Shown: positions 33,431 to 45,003 of the stretch, piece by piece
Layout of the letters: each line of letters starts with the position of its first letter
Position numbering within the stretch: the first letter of the stretch is position 1
The notes under the pieces: model-generated
What the model saw: only the letters and a program-made list of their open reading frames with translations
The model's database searches: none
Told to the model about the DNA's origin: nothing
Made by a program: the position numbers and the translations under genes
Assembly (NCBI GenBank): GCA_003024785.1
Contig: PUQB01000404.1
Coordinates: 124,001-188,000 of the forward strand
Source: Selaginella tamariscina
Lineage: Eukaryota; Streptophyta; Lycopodiopsida; Selaginellales; Selaginellaceae
Direction of reading: 5' to 3'
Length of the DNA: 64,000 nt

Positions 33431-33955
33431 ATATAAATTATGCTAGAATTTAAAACAACACTTAATTAGTAATATAATCAACCAATCAGAGAGAAGCTTA
33501 CTTATAATATAATTATTCCTGGATCAACCAATCAAAGAGAAGCTTAGTTATTATATAATAATTCCTGATCAACCAATCAAAGAGAAGCTTAAATAAAAAT
33601 GTTTAATTAATTTGTTACAATACTAATCTAATTATCTGAGCTGTGTACCAAATGTTCTGTCCTTTCAGAAATGGAATCTCTAGTCACAATCAATCGCACA
33701 ACAAAAAATAGTAAATTCAACGCAAAAAACACATAAAAATAGTAAATTACATTAGACAATTTCTCTTTGCCAAATGTTGGCATATCCTGCAACAGGCACA
33801 TGGATGTGCCTCAGTCACACTAACAGAGACAAACAGATTTTATGCACTTAAGTCTGTTTAGCGAATGTGTCGGTGTGTTCGACTGTAGTTTCTTTCTGTA
33901 ATCACCAATCCTCCCAGATTATAGATAGATAAGATTTCCCCAATTTCTCCATCTA

Positions 33956-34645
33956 ATGAGAATTCAGTGTGACAGTTGCCAAGCAGCTGAAGCTGCAGTT
34001 GTATGTTGTGCAGATGAAGCTGCCCTTTGTAAGGAGTGTGATGTTCAAGTACACGATGCAAACGAGCTCGCGAGTAAGCACCAGAGAGTGCCTCTCTCCC
34101 GGCCTCCTACAGACACTCTATGCGATATATGTCAAGTAAGTATAGAATTCACCAGGAAACTCAAACACTACCACACATACGCACGCACAAACATGTATGT
34201 ATGCATGAGTAAGCATATTTCTTTGCACCTTGTGATAATTTACATATTTTTACAAGCTTATTTTGTTCTGTGTAGAGGACCGAGCACTTATTTGCCACGG
34301 TTTGGACATGTCCATTCATCGATCTAACCCCTCGACCCCGAACCACCGCAGATTTCTTGTAACCGGCGTTACTGCCTCATTACACACGCTGAGCACCGTC
34401 TCAAGCCAGTCAACCAGCCAGTCAAAACCGGTCAACCGGTTCGAAAACTTCACCACCTGAAGAGCGTACCGACGGTAGATCGCACTGCAGCTACGGTAGT
34501 ATTCAGTAACACATCTACTGCAGATACCGCCAAAAAGATAAGTATTTTCGAGTTTCTAACACAAGCTGTGCCGGTTGGAAATGTGATGAGCTTCTCAACA
34601 CGTCGGACAGTAACTTCAATGCTTTCGGTCTGGATCCATCTCCTA

Positions 34646-34685
<40 letters not shown>

Positions 34686-35114
34686 GTATTCCATATATGC
34701 CACGTAAGTGAAGTCATGTGTATACATAGAAGTGTGTCGTATCAAGGAAGTCATGTCAAGAATATATGTGTACATATATAGTTCTTACACAGATTTTTCA
34801 CTTACTTTACCTAGGAAGTCAAATACACGCTATCTCGTTTATATTTATTTTGTTATTTTTCATAAAATTTGTTTTATTTGAGGAATATACTTATTATATT
34901 CAAATGCAGTTCCAGCAACTCTGAGGAACAGATATACTCCAGATCCGTACCAACTCTCCGTTTAACCAAGAGTACGGACGAGTTTTACCAGCTGGAGGAT
35001 ACTCGGGTTACATTCCGTACCTGGGTACCGCCTGCCATGAAGAGAAGGAGAACAACTTACTCAGAGCTCTGTCTTTACATAATTCTTTTCTTTTTTTTCA
35101 AGTATAAGCAGTGA
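33956..35114 (+). pseudogene. Double B-box (STO/BBX24-like) transcription factor, copy 1, degraded
   Basis: Exon 1 (33956-34135, 60 codons) is intact: B-box 1 with CDSCQ, CC, CKECD, H and H ligands, ending CDICQ at a GTAAGT donor. Exon 2 begins near 34257. Relative to copy 2 it lacks the bases that held the acceptor and EKTA, and CHGCDM is CHGLDM, so a zinc-binding Cys of B-box 2 is gone. The PGW motif of the C-terminal block is frameshifted by one lost C (34572 region). Exon 2 ends at 34647 against a (GT)n donor. Exon 3 (from 34910) lacks the first 31 bases and the segment encoding the VPDLG motif, and carries the TAA shared with copy 2. Family members regulate light responses in the nucleus with COP1 and HY5; this copy could at best make a truncated one-B-box protein. 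Confidence 0.82.
34648..34686 (+). repeat. (GT)n microsatellite forming the splice donor of B-box copy 1
   Basis: The exon ends CCTAAG and the intron begins with about 16 GT units, so the donor itself is part of a microsatellite. Copy 2 has the same arrangement with about 10 units (61349-61368). Confidence 0.85.
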
Positions 35115-35874
35115 GCATTAAGTGTATTTCATTGTATGTATCAGAAGCTTTGTATTTTATTTATGTAATTATTCAAAAATATAAAATTTGTAATTCTAAA
35201 CATTTTGATATAATAAATTTGTTTATAAAAAGTTATTACTAAAATGATGATAATGATACTGTTTTACATCCATTGCTGTCTGTGATATCAAACGGGCACC
35301 AAACGTGGGAAATAAATATTGGCCATCGATATGTATGTCTTATAATGTATTTATATTATTATAATTAATTTATTCTAATCTAATTTTAATTATTGAAACG
35401 CAACTAATGTATATAATATTATCTTATTTAGTTTATTAATTAATTTAAATAGATTTTACTGTATATGTCTGCATTCCGTACTACGTGCATATCGTTGTTT
35501 GTGCATACAGTATATATATACACAAAGATATAGATATACACACACTATGTATATGCATCATAATCTCTAAGGTACGCTTTGAACAAACTATTTAATGAAT
35601 GAGTATCGATGGTTGAGATCTTGTTTTCACACTCTATCCACGTGAAGTCGTGATAAGAACCCCAACAACTAAAATTACATATATATATATATACACATTC
35701 ATGTACACATACATACACACATACGGATGATAAACGGATCCAAATACATATATAATACAATACATAGCACACAGACATCCATCGTAACATCTATATAAAC
35801 ATCGACTGTAAAATCCTTCTTAAGATGTATTCAAAAGATCTTATGGTTTAAAATCACAAACAATGTGTCAATAA

Positions 35875-35929
<55 letters not shown>

Positions 35930-36352
35930 ACACAGGCACACAAGATGTCTGTTGTTCATTGGAGACAATCCTTATATGAATGCTGCCAGTGTTTGGTATG
36001 CAGACGTACAGACACAATATGAAGGACATTCAATTTGCTCTTCCTTTACAACCGAACTGATATTGAAAGACTGTACTTCAAATGTATATGTAACACGCGC
36101 CAGTATATGTGTGCGTGGTTGCATGTGTATGTGTACGTATTACACAATAGCTTACGATATCGGAGGGGAGGCCTATCACACTTTGATAGTGCGAGAGAGG
36201 CCCCTCACAGCTAACCTCTAATACTTGACTTGGACGCTGCACGTATGTACAAGTGTGTATATACAATATTCACAATTCTACGCGTACGTGTGTGAAACCA
36301 GTAAAATAACACGTTACAACTGATACACACCACATATATAGCATAAATGCAT

Positions 36353-36394
<42 letters not shown>

Positions 36395-36565
36395 AAGGTG
36401 ATTATATTATTCTAAGCATAATGTGTGTATTTTCATAATATATATTTACAGATAACAAGGTGATTAATAACAATTAACTAGCTTCTATTGAATTACGAAA
36501 TGTGCAAAATTTGAAATAGCAAACTAACTAATGAAGTAGATAATCAGATATGTTGAATATAATTA
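35115..36565. other. Spacer between convergent B-box and reticulon genes, copy 1
   Basis: Collinear with 61822-63319 in copy 2. It includes (CT)n(TA)n at 35879-35929 and (TA)n at 36352-36391. A stretch at 35950-36090 is conserved between copies (GMQTYRHNMKDIQF in copy 2) but no gene is recognised. Confidence 0.6.
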
Positions 36566-38543
36566 CTAGCCTCGGTGTTGTTTACTGGCTCTTCTTGGAG
36601 AAGAGCGCGGGATCTTGCTTATGAACTGTGCATCCAGCTTAAAGTACTGCCCCTTCGCTTCATCAAACACCCTCTTCAGCAGTCCCTCGATTTGATCCTG
36701 GTACTTGTCGTACAGAAGCGGGAGTGTCTGAGCTCCAACCACAACTGTACACACATAGATATAGCTTATATACAAAATCATACGTACAATACTCACGTAT
36801 ACAATAACCTACATATACATATACACATACATAAGCAAATAGTTACGTATATAAACGAGTGTGAGAGATTGAACCATGCACCGAGCTTCGATAGGATATA
36901 CAGCAAACCGTCACCTAAAGAAATCATATAAAAAACATCAGCATATGTTCATATGTATAAAGTAATGTTAATAGTCAAATATTATTATTATGTAGTATAC
37001 GCAATTAATTAGTACTTAAATGTGTTGGATATATATATGGATATGTTAGACGAACGGTTAGGTAACATATGTAAACTTACTGTATATAAAATCATGATAG
37101 TTAACTAAGTTAAATAAACGTCGTCATAATTGATTAACCTTGATGAAGACCCTGAAATCCTTGCCAATGGCAACATCGTGAGCTGCGAGGAGGGCCTTGT
37201 TCATCTCCACACGAGCCGATGCGAAGTTCACTTAAGCACGATCGTGGTGCCCTGAACACATAAATATATTAATACGCTTGTTCAATACGTTATGCTTTAT
37301 ATATAATACAACATACCATGTTTCACACGTAGTTCGATTAAATATATAATATTTATATGTTTATAAATATATGTATCTATATAGCGCATATACATATTGG
37401 CAAGTTTATGTATCCTGTTTATATATAATATGAGCATATTGCATACAAATACTAATATAAACATGCATACACGCATGATGCTTTTACATATAATATACAT
37501 TACATGTATAACGTTCAACACTGTTACTTAAATTTTGCTTATATACATATAAACGGCCATACATTTACACAAGATAGATGGAAATACACAGACAGCATAT
37601 ATACATACATACTCATGTATATGTGTGCACATATATCAACATATATGCAATAAAATAACAAATACGTCCTATATACAAAGCACGTAAAATCCAAATATAA
37701 ATACATGTAAAATATAAACGTACACACACACACACACACACCTGTTGAGAAAGGATGCGCCTGCTGCCCAGAGAAAAAGGATAAGGGTGACGAACAGCAA
37801 CACATTGCAAACAAGAGAGAGCAATGTGTATCCCGACCACTCGAACAGGAACCACGCCACTGTTGCCCCAACTAGCAGGCTCATCGATATATGCACGTCC
37901 GCAGCTACATAAAACAAAACCCTTATACATGTTATATATCTTCGCATGAAAAGAAAATCTTTATATGTTATACCTAAATGGATATAATGTATACAAAACA
38001 AAATGGGTGCATGCAAAACATGAGATATCGATCGTTCATCATGAAAAACTATAAAAAATTAAACTTTGATGAAAAATCTTTTATACTGGAAGCGTAATGG
38101 TTTCAACCGGGAAATTGATATAGGATCGATCAAACATATACAACATATGAAAATCGTAATGGGTCCGATTAAAACAGTAAACTCATCAAACAACACGCGA
38201 AAGGAAAAGAAAAGAAACGGAATATGGCGATTACGTATATCTCAATCAAACAAAATCATATACATGGAATTGAAAAAGGGAAGGGCATATATATAAAAAT
38301 CACATTTTTACATTAGAAAAGGATCGTATATCAGAATGGATCCAAAAAACACAAATAGCCCTTAAAAACACATTTTTGTGTGTATATCTGACCAAAATGT
38401 GGAATAAAGAAAGAATACTTACATCTACCTCCGCCGAGGAGATCGTGAACATTCTTGCGCCTGCGAGAAGCATTGGGCCATCGATCACCTCGGACACTTC
38501 CGCCATAGCCAGAGCTTGATGAAGAACACAAACAGTTATTCAA
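36566..38543 (-). pseudogene. Reticulon-like (RTNLB) gene, copy 1, frameshifted
   Basis: Reticulons are ER membrane-shaping proteins. Exons on the minus strand: 38543-~38419 (RRRKNVHDLLGGGR, the start of the RTN domain), 37904-37742 (ADVHISMSLLVGATVAWFLF, then a second hydrophobic hairpin to FLNR), 37251-37139 (FASARVEMNKALLAAHDVAI), 36914-36882 (DGLLYILSKLG), 36744-36566 (VVVGAQTLPLLYDKYQDQIE ... LDAQFISKIPRSS). Splice sites fit, and the first junction keeps frame (GGR|SAD). Inside the third exon, the frame continuing from FLNR (RAPRSCLSE) and the conserved FASARVEMNK frame differ by a base, and a TAA sits in the latter. The start Met is uncertain. Copy 2 shares the last exon. The gene is convergent with the B-box gene. 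Confidence 0.8.
37921..38040. repeat. Stretch shared with the retrotransposon 1 gag region
   Basis: The block 'cttcgcatgaaaagaaaatc ... acatgagatatcgat' (37939-38030) also occurs at 32297-32388 in retrotransposon 1, almost identical over about 90 bases. In the reticulon it lies in the first intron. A shared fragment this similar suggests conversion, or capture of one by the other. Confidence 0.75.
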
Positions 38544-38544
38544 T

Positions 38545-40111
38545 ATGGAATCCTACAGGATATCTCAGCCGTTGATTGGGAATGTCACGCGACTCAAAAT
38601 GCAATCTCCACCGTCAGAGTTTTCTTTTTTTTTAAATGCAACATAATGATTGGCATTGTGCTTAATGCTCTCTCTCACACACACAAATGTTTATTGGTTT
38701 TTACATAAAGTTAAGCATTTCATAAATTGATTCATTAATTAAGGCTACTTTAATTTTAAACTTTTTTGTTAACAAATATCATATAATTCATTTCCGCTGG
38801 TTAAAAATATTCCAATTATGTTATTTGTTCTTTTCACTTGAAAAAATACAATCCCTTTAAGAAAGTTCCAGCCAATACCACGGAAAATCCACTACACATG
38901 GTTCAATACTACTTCTGCGTTTTTTTTTAAAAGATAAAGACAAACATGCAAAAGTACCTACCAAACCACAGCACTTCTAACCATCATTTAATTCAAGAAA
39001 TTACTAGTCGAAGGAGTGGCACTACCAATATGTAACACTTGTAAGTGCTTAAAAGTTTAATGACATGTTAGTCAAATTAAACTAGAGTGAACAAACACCT
39101 TCTATAATGGAGCTATTTAATTTTGCAGAGGTCTACAAATATGAAGGGAGGATCAAACAATATTGTAAAATTAATTTAATAGATTATAGCCTAGGCTTCC
39201 GCATTTTCTAGTCGTTACAAACAAATGATGTTATACACGATCTTATTTATGTCAATCTTGTGTGCCATATGTATAATTATATACTTGGTTGTATGACCTA
39301 TATTATATCCAAAAAATAAATCATATATCATGTCAGACATTGAATGAATTTCTACTACACAAATTGAATTAGCAACTGCTATTTATAATTTTAGTGTTTT
39401 AAATATGTACATGCCACAATCTTTTTTCTTGACATAATAACTTTGAGTCTCTTAGTATCATGCCAACTCCACATCTTAAACTTCTTCAACAATAGGAATC
39501 ACTTTTTTTATAATTACTTTCTTTAAAACAAGCTGCAACATCATAGTCTCAGTACGTTATGTATCCTCCATAGCCTTTCCACTAACCTATTGCTAGACCA
39601 ACTCAACTACAATATATACAAGCACATGTTCATTAGCTAGCATAAAATCACAATGATGAAGATGTTTAATAAATCTAAGCTAATGAAGTCACATTTAATA
39701 CAAAAGGTTGATTAAGTTACAATATGAGATGTGTTTACAAAGAGAAAAATGCTTATAAGTAATAATATACTGACAAGGAAACTAAGGAAAAGCTTCAAAA
39801 CCTCTTTGCAAGCAAATTGTAAGCAAGTGGGGTGACTTGTGTCGTGATTGGCTAATTTTATAGAGGAAGAAGTGGATGATGGGTTGATTTTGGTCTAGAG
39901 AATGATTAAAAATCAAAAAATTAAAACTAGGTTGTCCAATTCGTTTAACAAAGCTGTTTTTAAAATAATGACCTTATGAATGCTTGAGTCTTAAGCCAAT
40001 AATCCTAGTGGCTATGTCATTTCATCATCCTTTGAAAAGTAGATGTGTTTCTTTAGAAAACACTCTTATAGAAAACCCTCCAATATATAAAAAAAATAAA
40101 AATTAGAAACT

Positions 40112-40159
<48 letters not shown>

Positions 40160-40250
40160 AACATTATACCAAAGACTTATATGGATTGTCATCGACCAAC
40201 ATAATGTCGAGGTTATCATAACATCAAAAGTTTTCTAAAGTTTAGTTTTA
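38545..40250. other. AT-rich gene-free stretch
   Basis: The upstream flank of the reticulon gene is at the low end. (TA)n at 40112-40156. No recognisable gene. Confidence 0.6.
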
Positions 40251-41326
40251 TGTCATGAATTCCTTTGTTAATTGTGAATTTTAAAGGCTTCTACAACATT
40301 GAATATAAAGTCAGTATAAATAGATGGAGAATGGTATCTTAACTTTTGTCACTTTTTTCTTTTTCAAACTTTGGATGTGCTTGATTTATTTCCTTTTCTT
40401 CATTGGATCGTCCTTTGCTTCCTCTTTATTTTCATCCTTGTTGTCATTCCCCAACTCGTCATCATTGTTTGTTTTTTTCTCTTCCCTTTGTTGTTTCCAT
40501 ATGGAAGTTGGTACTACCTTGAACACCTTCTTTGTTAGTGGTGTGAAGGTTCTTATTTAAAGAAAAGAAGAGTTATGACATGATTTTTTTTACAACGTCA
40601 TGAGAGTTTTCTAGAGTCTTTTTCTTTTGTCAAGTAGAGTTATAAGAAATATCATTATGCTCCTTAACTAGTTCGTATTAAACGAACCTTCATATTTCTC
40701 CTCTTCACAACGTGTGTTAAGGCACTAGAAAGTGAGAATCCTTAATTTTTCATTCCATTAACCATAAAAACCAAGGTATAATAATAATCTTTGTTTTTGT
40801 AAAAAAGAAAGACTCAAACTAAGGTTGTTTAATTACCCATTTTTACAATTCTAGTTTTTGTGTCTAGTTTTTATGCCTAACTTTTAATTAAAATAATTTC
40901 ATACACGATTGTTTGGCAAAAAGAAATTTATTTCATAATTACAAATATTTTTAAATTGTCTTTTAACTTAACTCTCTTCATCTTCATTACAACTATTAAA
41001 TTCACAACCTAAATCTTCAAACACACACACATGCACACATATATACGTGTACACACACACACATATTGTTGCTATTTATGATATTAAACATATTCATATG
41101 TTTTGTATATACACTTTATTAAAGAATAAAGATACTATATATATATATAATATTGTACCCCTTGATAATCTTGATACACACACACACACGTATATATCAT
41201 ACATTTGTTGTTGATATAGATAGATATAGATATAGACATATGTACACATACACATACATATATATGTTGTTATGTATACACACTTAAAACATTTTGTATA
41301 TACTTCCCTAAAAATATATAGTTATG
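40250..41326 (+). repeat. Left arm of a ~1 kb inverted repeat
   Basis: Reverse complement of about 55445-56480. Matching landmarks in order: 'tgaattttaaaggcttctac', 'cctgttagtggtgtgaag' type, 'cacaacgtgtgttaaggcac', 'aacttttaattaaaataatt', 'gtaccccttgata' and 'acttccctaaaaatatata'. The arm ends abruptly where 'TGTAAGATCC' begins. Similarity is clear but interrupted by many indels. A 78-codon frame at 40324 has a shorter relative in the other arm and may be transposon-derived. Confidence 0.85.
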
Positions 41327-42000
41327 TAAGATCCACGTGTACGGCTGCATGTGCACGTACTATTATTAGCGTAGTGGATTTTGATAGTTGTCAGATTGAA
41401 TTCAATCTGGACCACTCGTTCTTGTATATTAGTTAGGGTTTCTAAACTAATGGATATACAGATTTCTATATTCCGAGCTCTCACATTGGTGGAGGTGAGG
41501 GGCACCTCTAATTGTCCCTACGGAGTGCTCCGATTTGTGTCTTTTTATCAATTTTCTTTGTCTTCTTAGGTCTAGCTTTTCCATTGTCTAGATCTATTCC
41601 TTTCTTGTAGATTTTTTCTTTCTTTATCCATGGATCCACAACATGCAAATCCTTTGTCTGTGGAGTAGTTACTCATGCAATTGTTGGAGGTCATGCGGAT
41701 GCAATTGCACAATCAATCTCAGATGATGGCAACATTCATAGCCCAAGGTACTCCTTTGGCATTATATATTTATATTTGAATTAACATTTTATGCAATCAT
41801 TTTCATTAGATTTCAAGTTGATGGTGATGTACAATTCTTATGGCTCACACTGGTTTGAACCACGATGCTAACTCTTGGTTTATGCAAATAATTAATGAAA
41901 TAAGACATTTTTTAGCATTTCTCCGTGTTGAAGAAATATACATAACAACACAAAAACATATTTCACTAATTAACATGAAATTGATTAGAAACAACAATTT
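41327..42000 (+). other. Possible LTR and gag start of a broken element
   Basis: The inverted-repeat arm stops at 'TGTAAGATCC', an LTR-like TG start. About 300 bases later, an ATG (41630) opens MDPQHANPLSVE, then a stop, then LLMQLLEVMRMQ, which resembles the N-terminus of a plant LTR-element Gag. No matching second LTR was found. Confidence 0.3.
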
Positions 42001-42649
42001 GTTCATTCTTCAAATCACAAATGATTAAATTCCTTAATCTTCTTTACTTAAATTGTAATTTTCTCTTTGGGGAGTGAATATGACTACATAGAGGCTGAGA
42101 AAACTACAGCTAATGAGAGGATCGCTTTCATTGGTAAATGCACATTCTCAAGTACTTCACATCTCATTTCTTAATTCATCAACACTCATGCTTGATAAAT
42201 TTATCAACATTCAGGCTTGGTAAATTCATCAAGTCTTGCACAACCCTTCAAATGTTCTTTATATATTTATTAAAAGACATGAAAAATTAGTGAATGAGAG
42301 AAAAGAAAAAACAATAATAAAAAGTAAAATAATATTAAGGTTTGATAAACAATAAAATCTAAGTCAGTTACCCTCATTAGTGATGTATTTATCCTCTTGT
42401 ACTTGACTTAGATTAACCTCTGAGCTGGATGCTTGCATGTCATGAATGACCCTTGGAGAAAGGTATAATAATAACCTTGAGTCCATAGACGAGGGCATCT
42501 ACTCTCTCCAAAGGGTTGGTGAGTGTCACTTAGTGAAGTCATTCGACTCATGTCCAACAAAGTCACTTTGAGTTCATGGATGAGGGCATTTATTCTCTCA
42601 AATGAGTGGTGAGCATCACGATTCTTATCTGGTGGAGTCATTCAACTTA

Positions 42650-44250
42650 GGTAGATCAATTGGCTTTTAGTCTTTATGACTAAAGGGAGGGCCTTTCAAA
42701 GCTTCCAGACTTTGGTACCATAAAACCCAATAGGAATGTGTATAAAGATCTCTTCGCCAATTCTTCATGTAAGAAGGCTATCTTAACATCCATATGATGG
42801 ACCTTCCAATTTCTGCCATTGGCAAGAGCCAGAATCACCTGCACACTTGTCATCTTGACTACATGTGAAAAGATTTAATCATAGTCGATGCCTTTACTAA
42901 CCAACACTGCTATAAGGCTCGTCTTGTGGCCAAAAGGCTTTACATAGGTGTGGGTGCGTTTGAACACCCATTTAAAGTCCATAAGCTTGTGTCATCTTGG
43001 GGTATTTGTTGAAAGTTTGATTCTCGATGAGAGAATCTATCTCGTTCTGAATGGCGGCACAATAAAACTAGGAATTAGCCCCATGGGCTGCTTCATTATA
43101 CATCCAAGGGACGGTATCATCTACTAACATGCATAATTCAGCTTCATCTTGATCAAAACACGGAAGTCGCATCTTTCAAAACCTTGCACGATGGCCTACA
43201 TAAACGAGGATTATCCAATATTTCAACAAAGTCAGACATGCCCCAATAGTGACAGACAAGGTTGACAACCACTATTTTCTTCAAGTTGCAGAGCCTCGTT
43301 AGCGAGTTGGGCATCTTCTAGTGGATGATGATGCTGAAGTTCGGCCTCATCATCCGCATTAGCACCACCATATCATTCTTCGTGGTGAGGGGGTGCCCAA
43401 GCCCGACATCATCACCCTCAATAACACCATTATCATTGAAATTTCAAAGAAAAAAGGAATAATAGATACCACAAGATCTTCATTGATGAAACTCGTAAAT
43501 GGTGATTTCATTACTTCACGTGTGAAGTTGTTCTCAGCAAAGATAACATCAGTGCTAACGAGGGTGTCTTTGGAAAGTGGGTCCCAAAGTTTATACTCTT
43601 TATAGTTGCGTTCCCCATCACTTGCATAACTAACAAAAATAAACTTCTTACTCTTGGATCAAGTTTTTTCCACAATTGGTCATGAATGTGAGCAAAGGCT
43701 ACATAGCCAGGATGAGTCACATCTAGCTTTCTTCCAGACCACATTTTCCCCTTTAACACAATAGTAGGAAGTTGATTTTGCATATGCAATGCCACAACAA
43801 TTGCCTCTTGCTAAAATTCCTTATCCAACTTTACACCAAGTAAGAGGCTTCATGCTGCATTTAACAATGTTTGATTCTTCTGTTTGGCAACTCCATTCTG
43901 TTGTGGGTGTAGCATGATGTGACTTCATGTTGGATTCCACAGGCGCAACAAACATCACAAAAGACATTATTAAGATATTCCTTATCATCATTAGTTCTTA
44001 GCGCCTTGATCTTTTGATCCAACTAGGTCTTTACAAAGCCTTGAAATGTTTGAAGGCCTATACAACTTCATCTTTGCTCCTTAGGAAGAAGACACACGTT
44101 TTGTAGCTAAAGTCATCGATGAGAGTCATAAAATACTTTGCACCAAAATGGTTGGGCAAAATTTGAGTGAGTGAGTTCAAAAGGGTGACTTGGCATGTCC
44201 AAATCCCCAGCTTGTCCAAATCCATTTTCCAACATGGTATCATAGCTATG
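42650..44250 (-). pseudogene. Ty1/copia retrotransposon remnant
   Basis: On the minus strand: integrase core (44243-44058, KYFMTLIDDFSYKTCVFFLR), the integrase-RT linker (43795-43511, GRKLDVTHPGYVAFAHIHDQ, KKLDP), and RT (about 42975-42750: WVFKRTHTYVKPFGHKTSL, GIDYD then a stop, FSHVVKMTSVQVILALANG, WKVHHMDVKIAFLHEEL). Integrase-before-RT order marks Ty1/copia. Stops and frame changes occur throughout. LTRs were not identified; the 81-bp array begins at its 5' side. Confidence 0.82.
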
Positions 44251-44790
44251 GTTAGGCATGTGTGGTGTGTTCAAGCTTAGGGGGAGTGTTGGAACTATGG
44301 TTGGATGGCCTGTGGTAAGCCTGGAGTGGCAGGTAGGGATGTGTGGTGTGTTCAAGCTTAGGGGGAGTGTTGGAACTATGGTTGGATGGCCTATGGTAGG
44401 CCTGGAGTGGCAGGTAGGGATGTGTGGTGTGTTCAAGCTTAGGGGGAGTGTTGGAACTATGGTTGGATGGCTTGTGGTAGGCCTAGAGTGGTAGGTAGGG
44501 CATGGGTAGGCTTGGAGTGGAGGTAGGGATGTGTGGTGTGTTCAAGTTTAGAGGAGAGTGTTGGAACTAAGCTGAATTGTGTTCAAGCGTAGGGGGAGTG
44601 TTGGAACTATGGTTTGATGGCCTATGATAGGCATGGAGTGGTAGGTAGGGATGTGTGGTGTTTTCAAGTTTAGAGGAGAGTGTTGGAACTAAGCTGCATT
44701 GTGCACAAGCTTAGGGGGGAGTGTTGGAAACTATGGTTTGATGGGCCTGGAGAGGGGAGTGTTGGAATATGATTGGATGGCCTGTGGTAG
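44240..44790 (+). repeat. Tandem repeat of an ~81-bp unit
   Basis: Units with 'ggatgtgtggtgtgttcaag', 'ttagggggagtgttggaact' and 'atggttggatggcctgtggt' begin near 44257, 44338, 44419, 44528 and 44650. The first three are almost identical; later ones have internal deletions. 'agtgttggaa' blocks like these are common near LTR starts of copia elements, so the array probably grew from an LTR/leader junction of the adjacent remnant. Confidence 0.85.
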
Positions 44791-44902
44791 GCCTGGAGTG
44801 GCAGGTAGGGATGTGTGGTTGAATAACACACACAACCCGGGCGGTAGATGCTATAGGAGGTCCTGGGTTCAATTCCAGCCTGTCCAGATCCATTTTCCAA
44901 CA
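44780..44902 (+). other. tRNA-like B-box sequence (possible SINE)
   Basis: GGGTTCAATTCC at 44867-44878 matches the Pol III B-box consensus, preceded by 'atggcctgtggtagg', which is close to an A-box, about 80 bases upstream. No tRNA cloverleaf could be drawn. It may be a SINE head or a coincidental match. Confidence 0.25.
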
Positions 44903-45003
44903 CAAACAACATCACCTTGGCTTCTTTCACCTGCATGACCATTCGGACAAAATGGTTCAAACCCACACACCCACCACTTCAAAACTTTGCTCTGTGCGCT
45001 AGT

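Larger units (their letters stand above)
28514..33592 (+). promoter_or_regulatory. CCAAT-box tandem repeat in B-box copy 1 promoter, split by a retrotransposon
   Basis: Units carrying GGATCAACCAATCAAAGAGA plus AGCTTA lie at 28516-28543, 33477-33500, 33519-33546 and 33564-33590. The same four-unit array is nearly contiguous in copy 2. CCAATCA is the NF-Y binding core. The retrotransposon 28566-33430 lies between units 1 and 2, so three units remain within 0.5 kb of the gene. Confidence 0.6.

Noticed and set aside
37297-38016. Overlapping minus-strand frames rich in Cys, Val and Tyr
   Set aside because: Only 37742-37904 is a true reticulon exon; the rest is translated CA/TA microsatellite.
44258-44494. 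78-codon frame with three repeats of MCGVFKLRGSVGTMVGW
   Set aside because: It is translation of the 81-bp tandem array (81 is divisible by three, so frame persists); no start context or homology.
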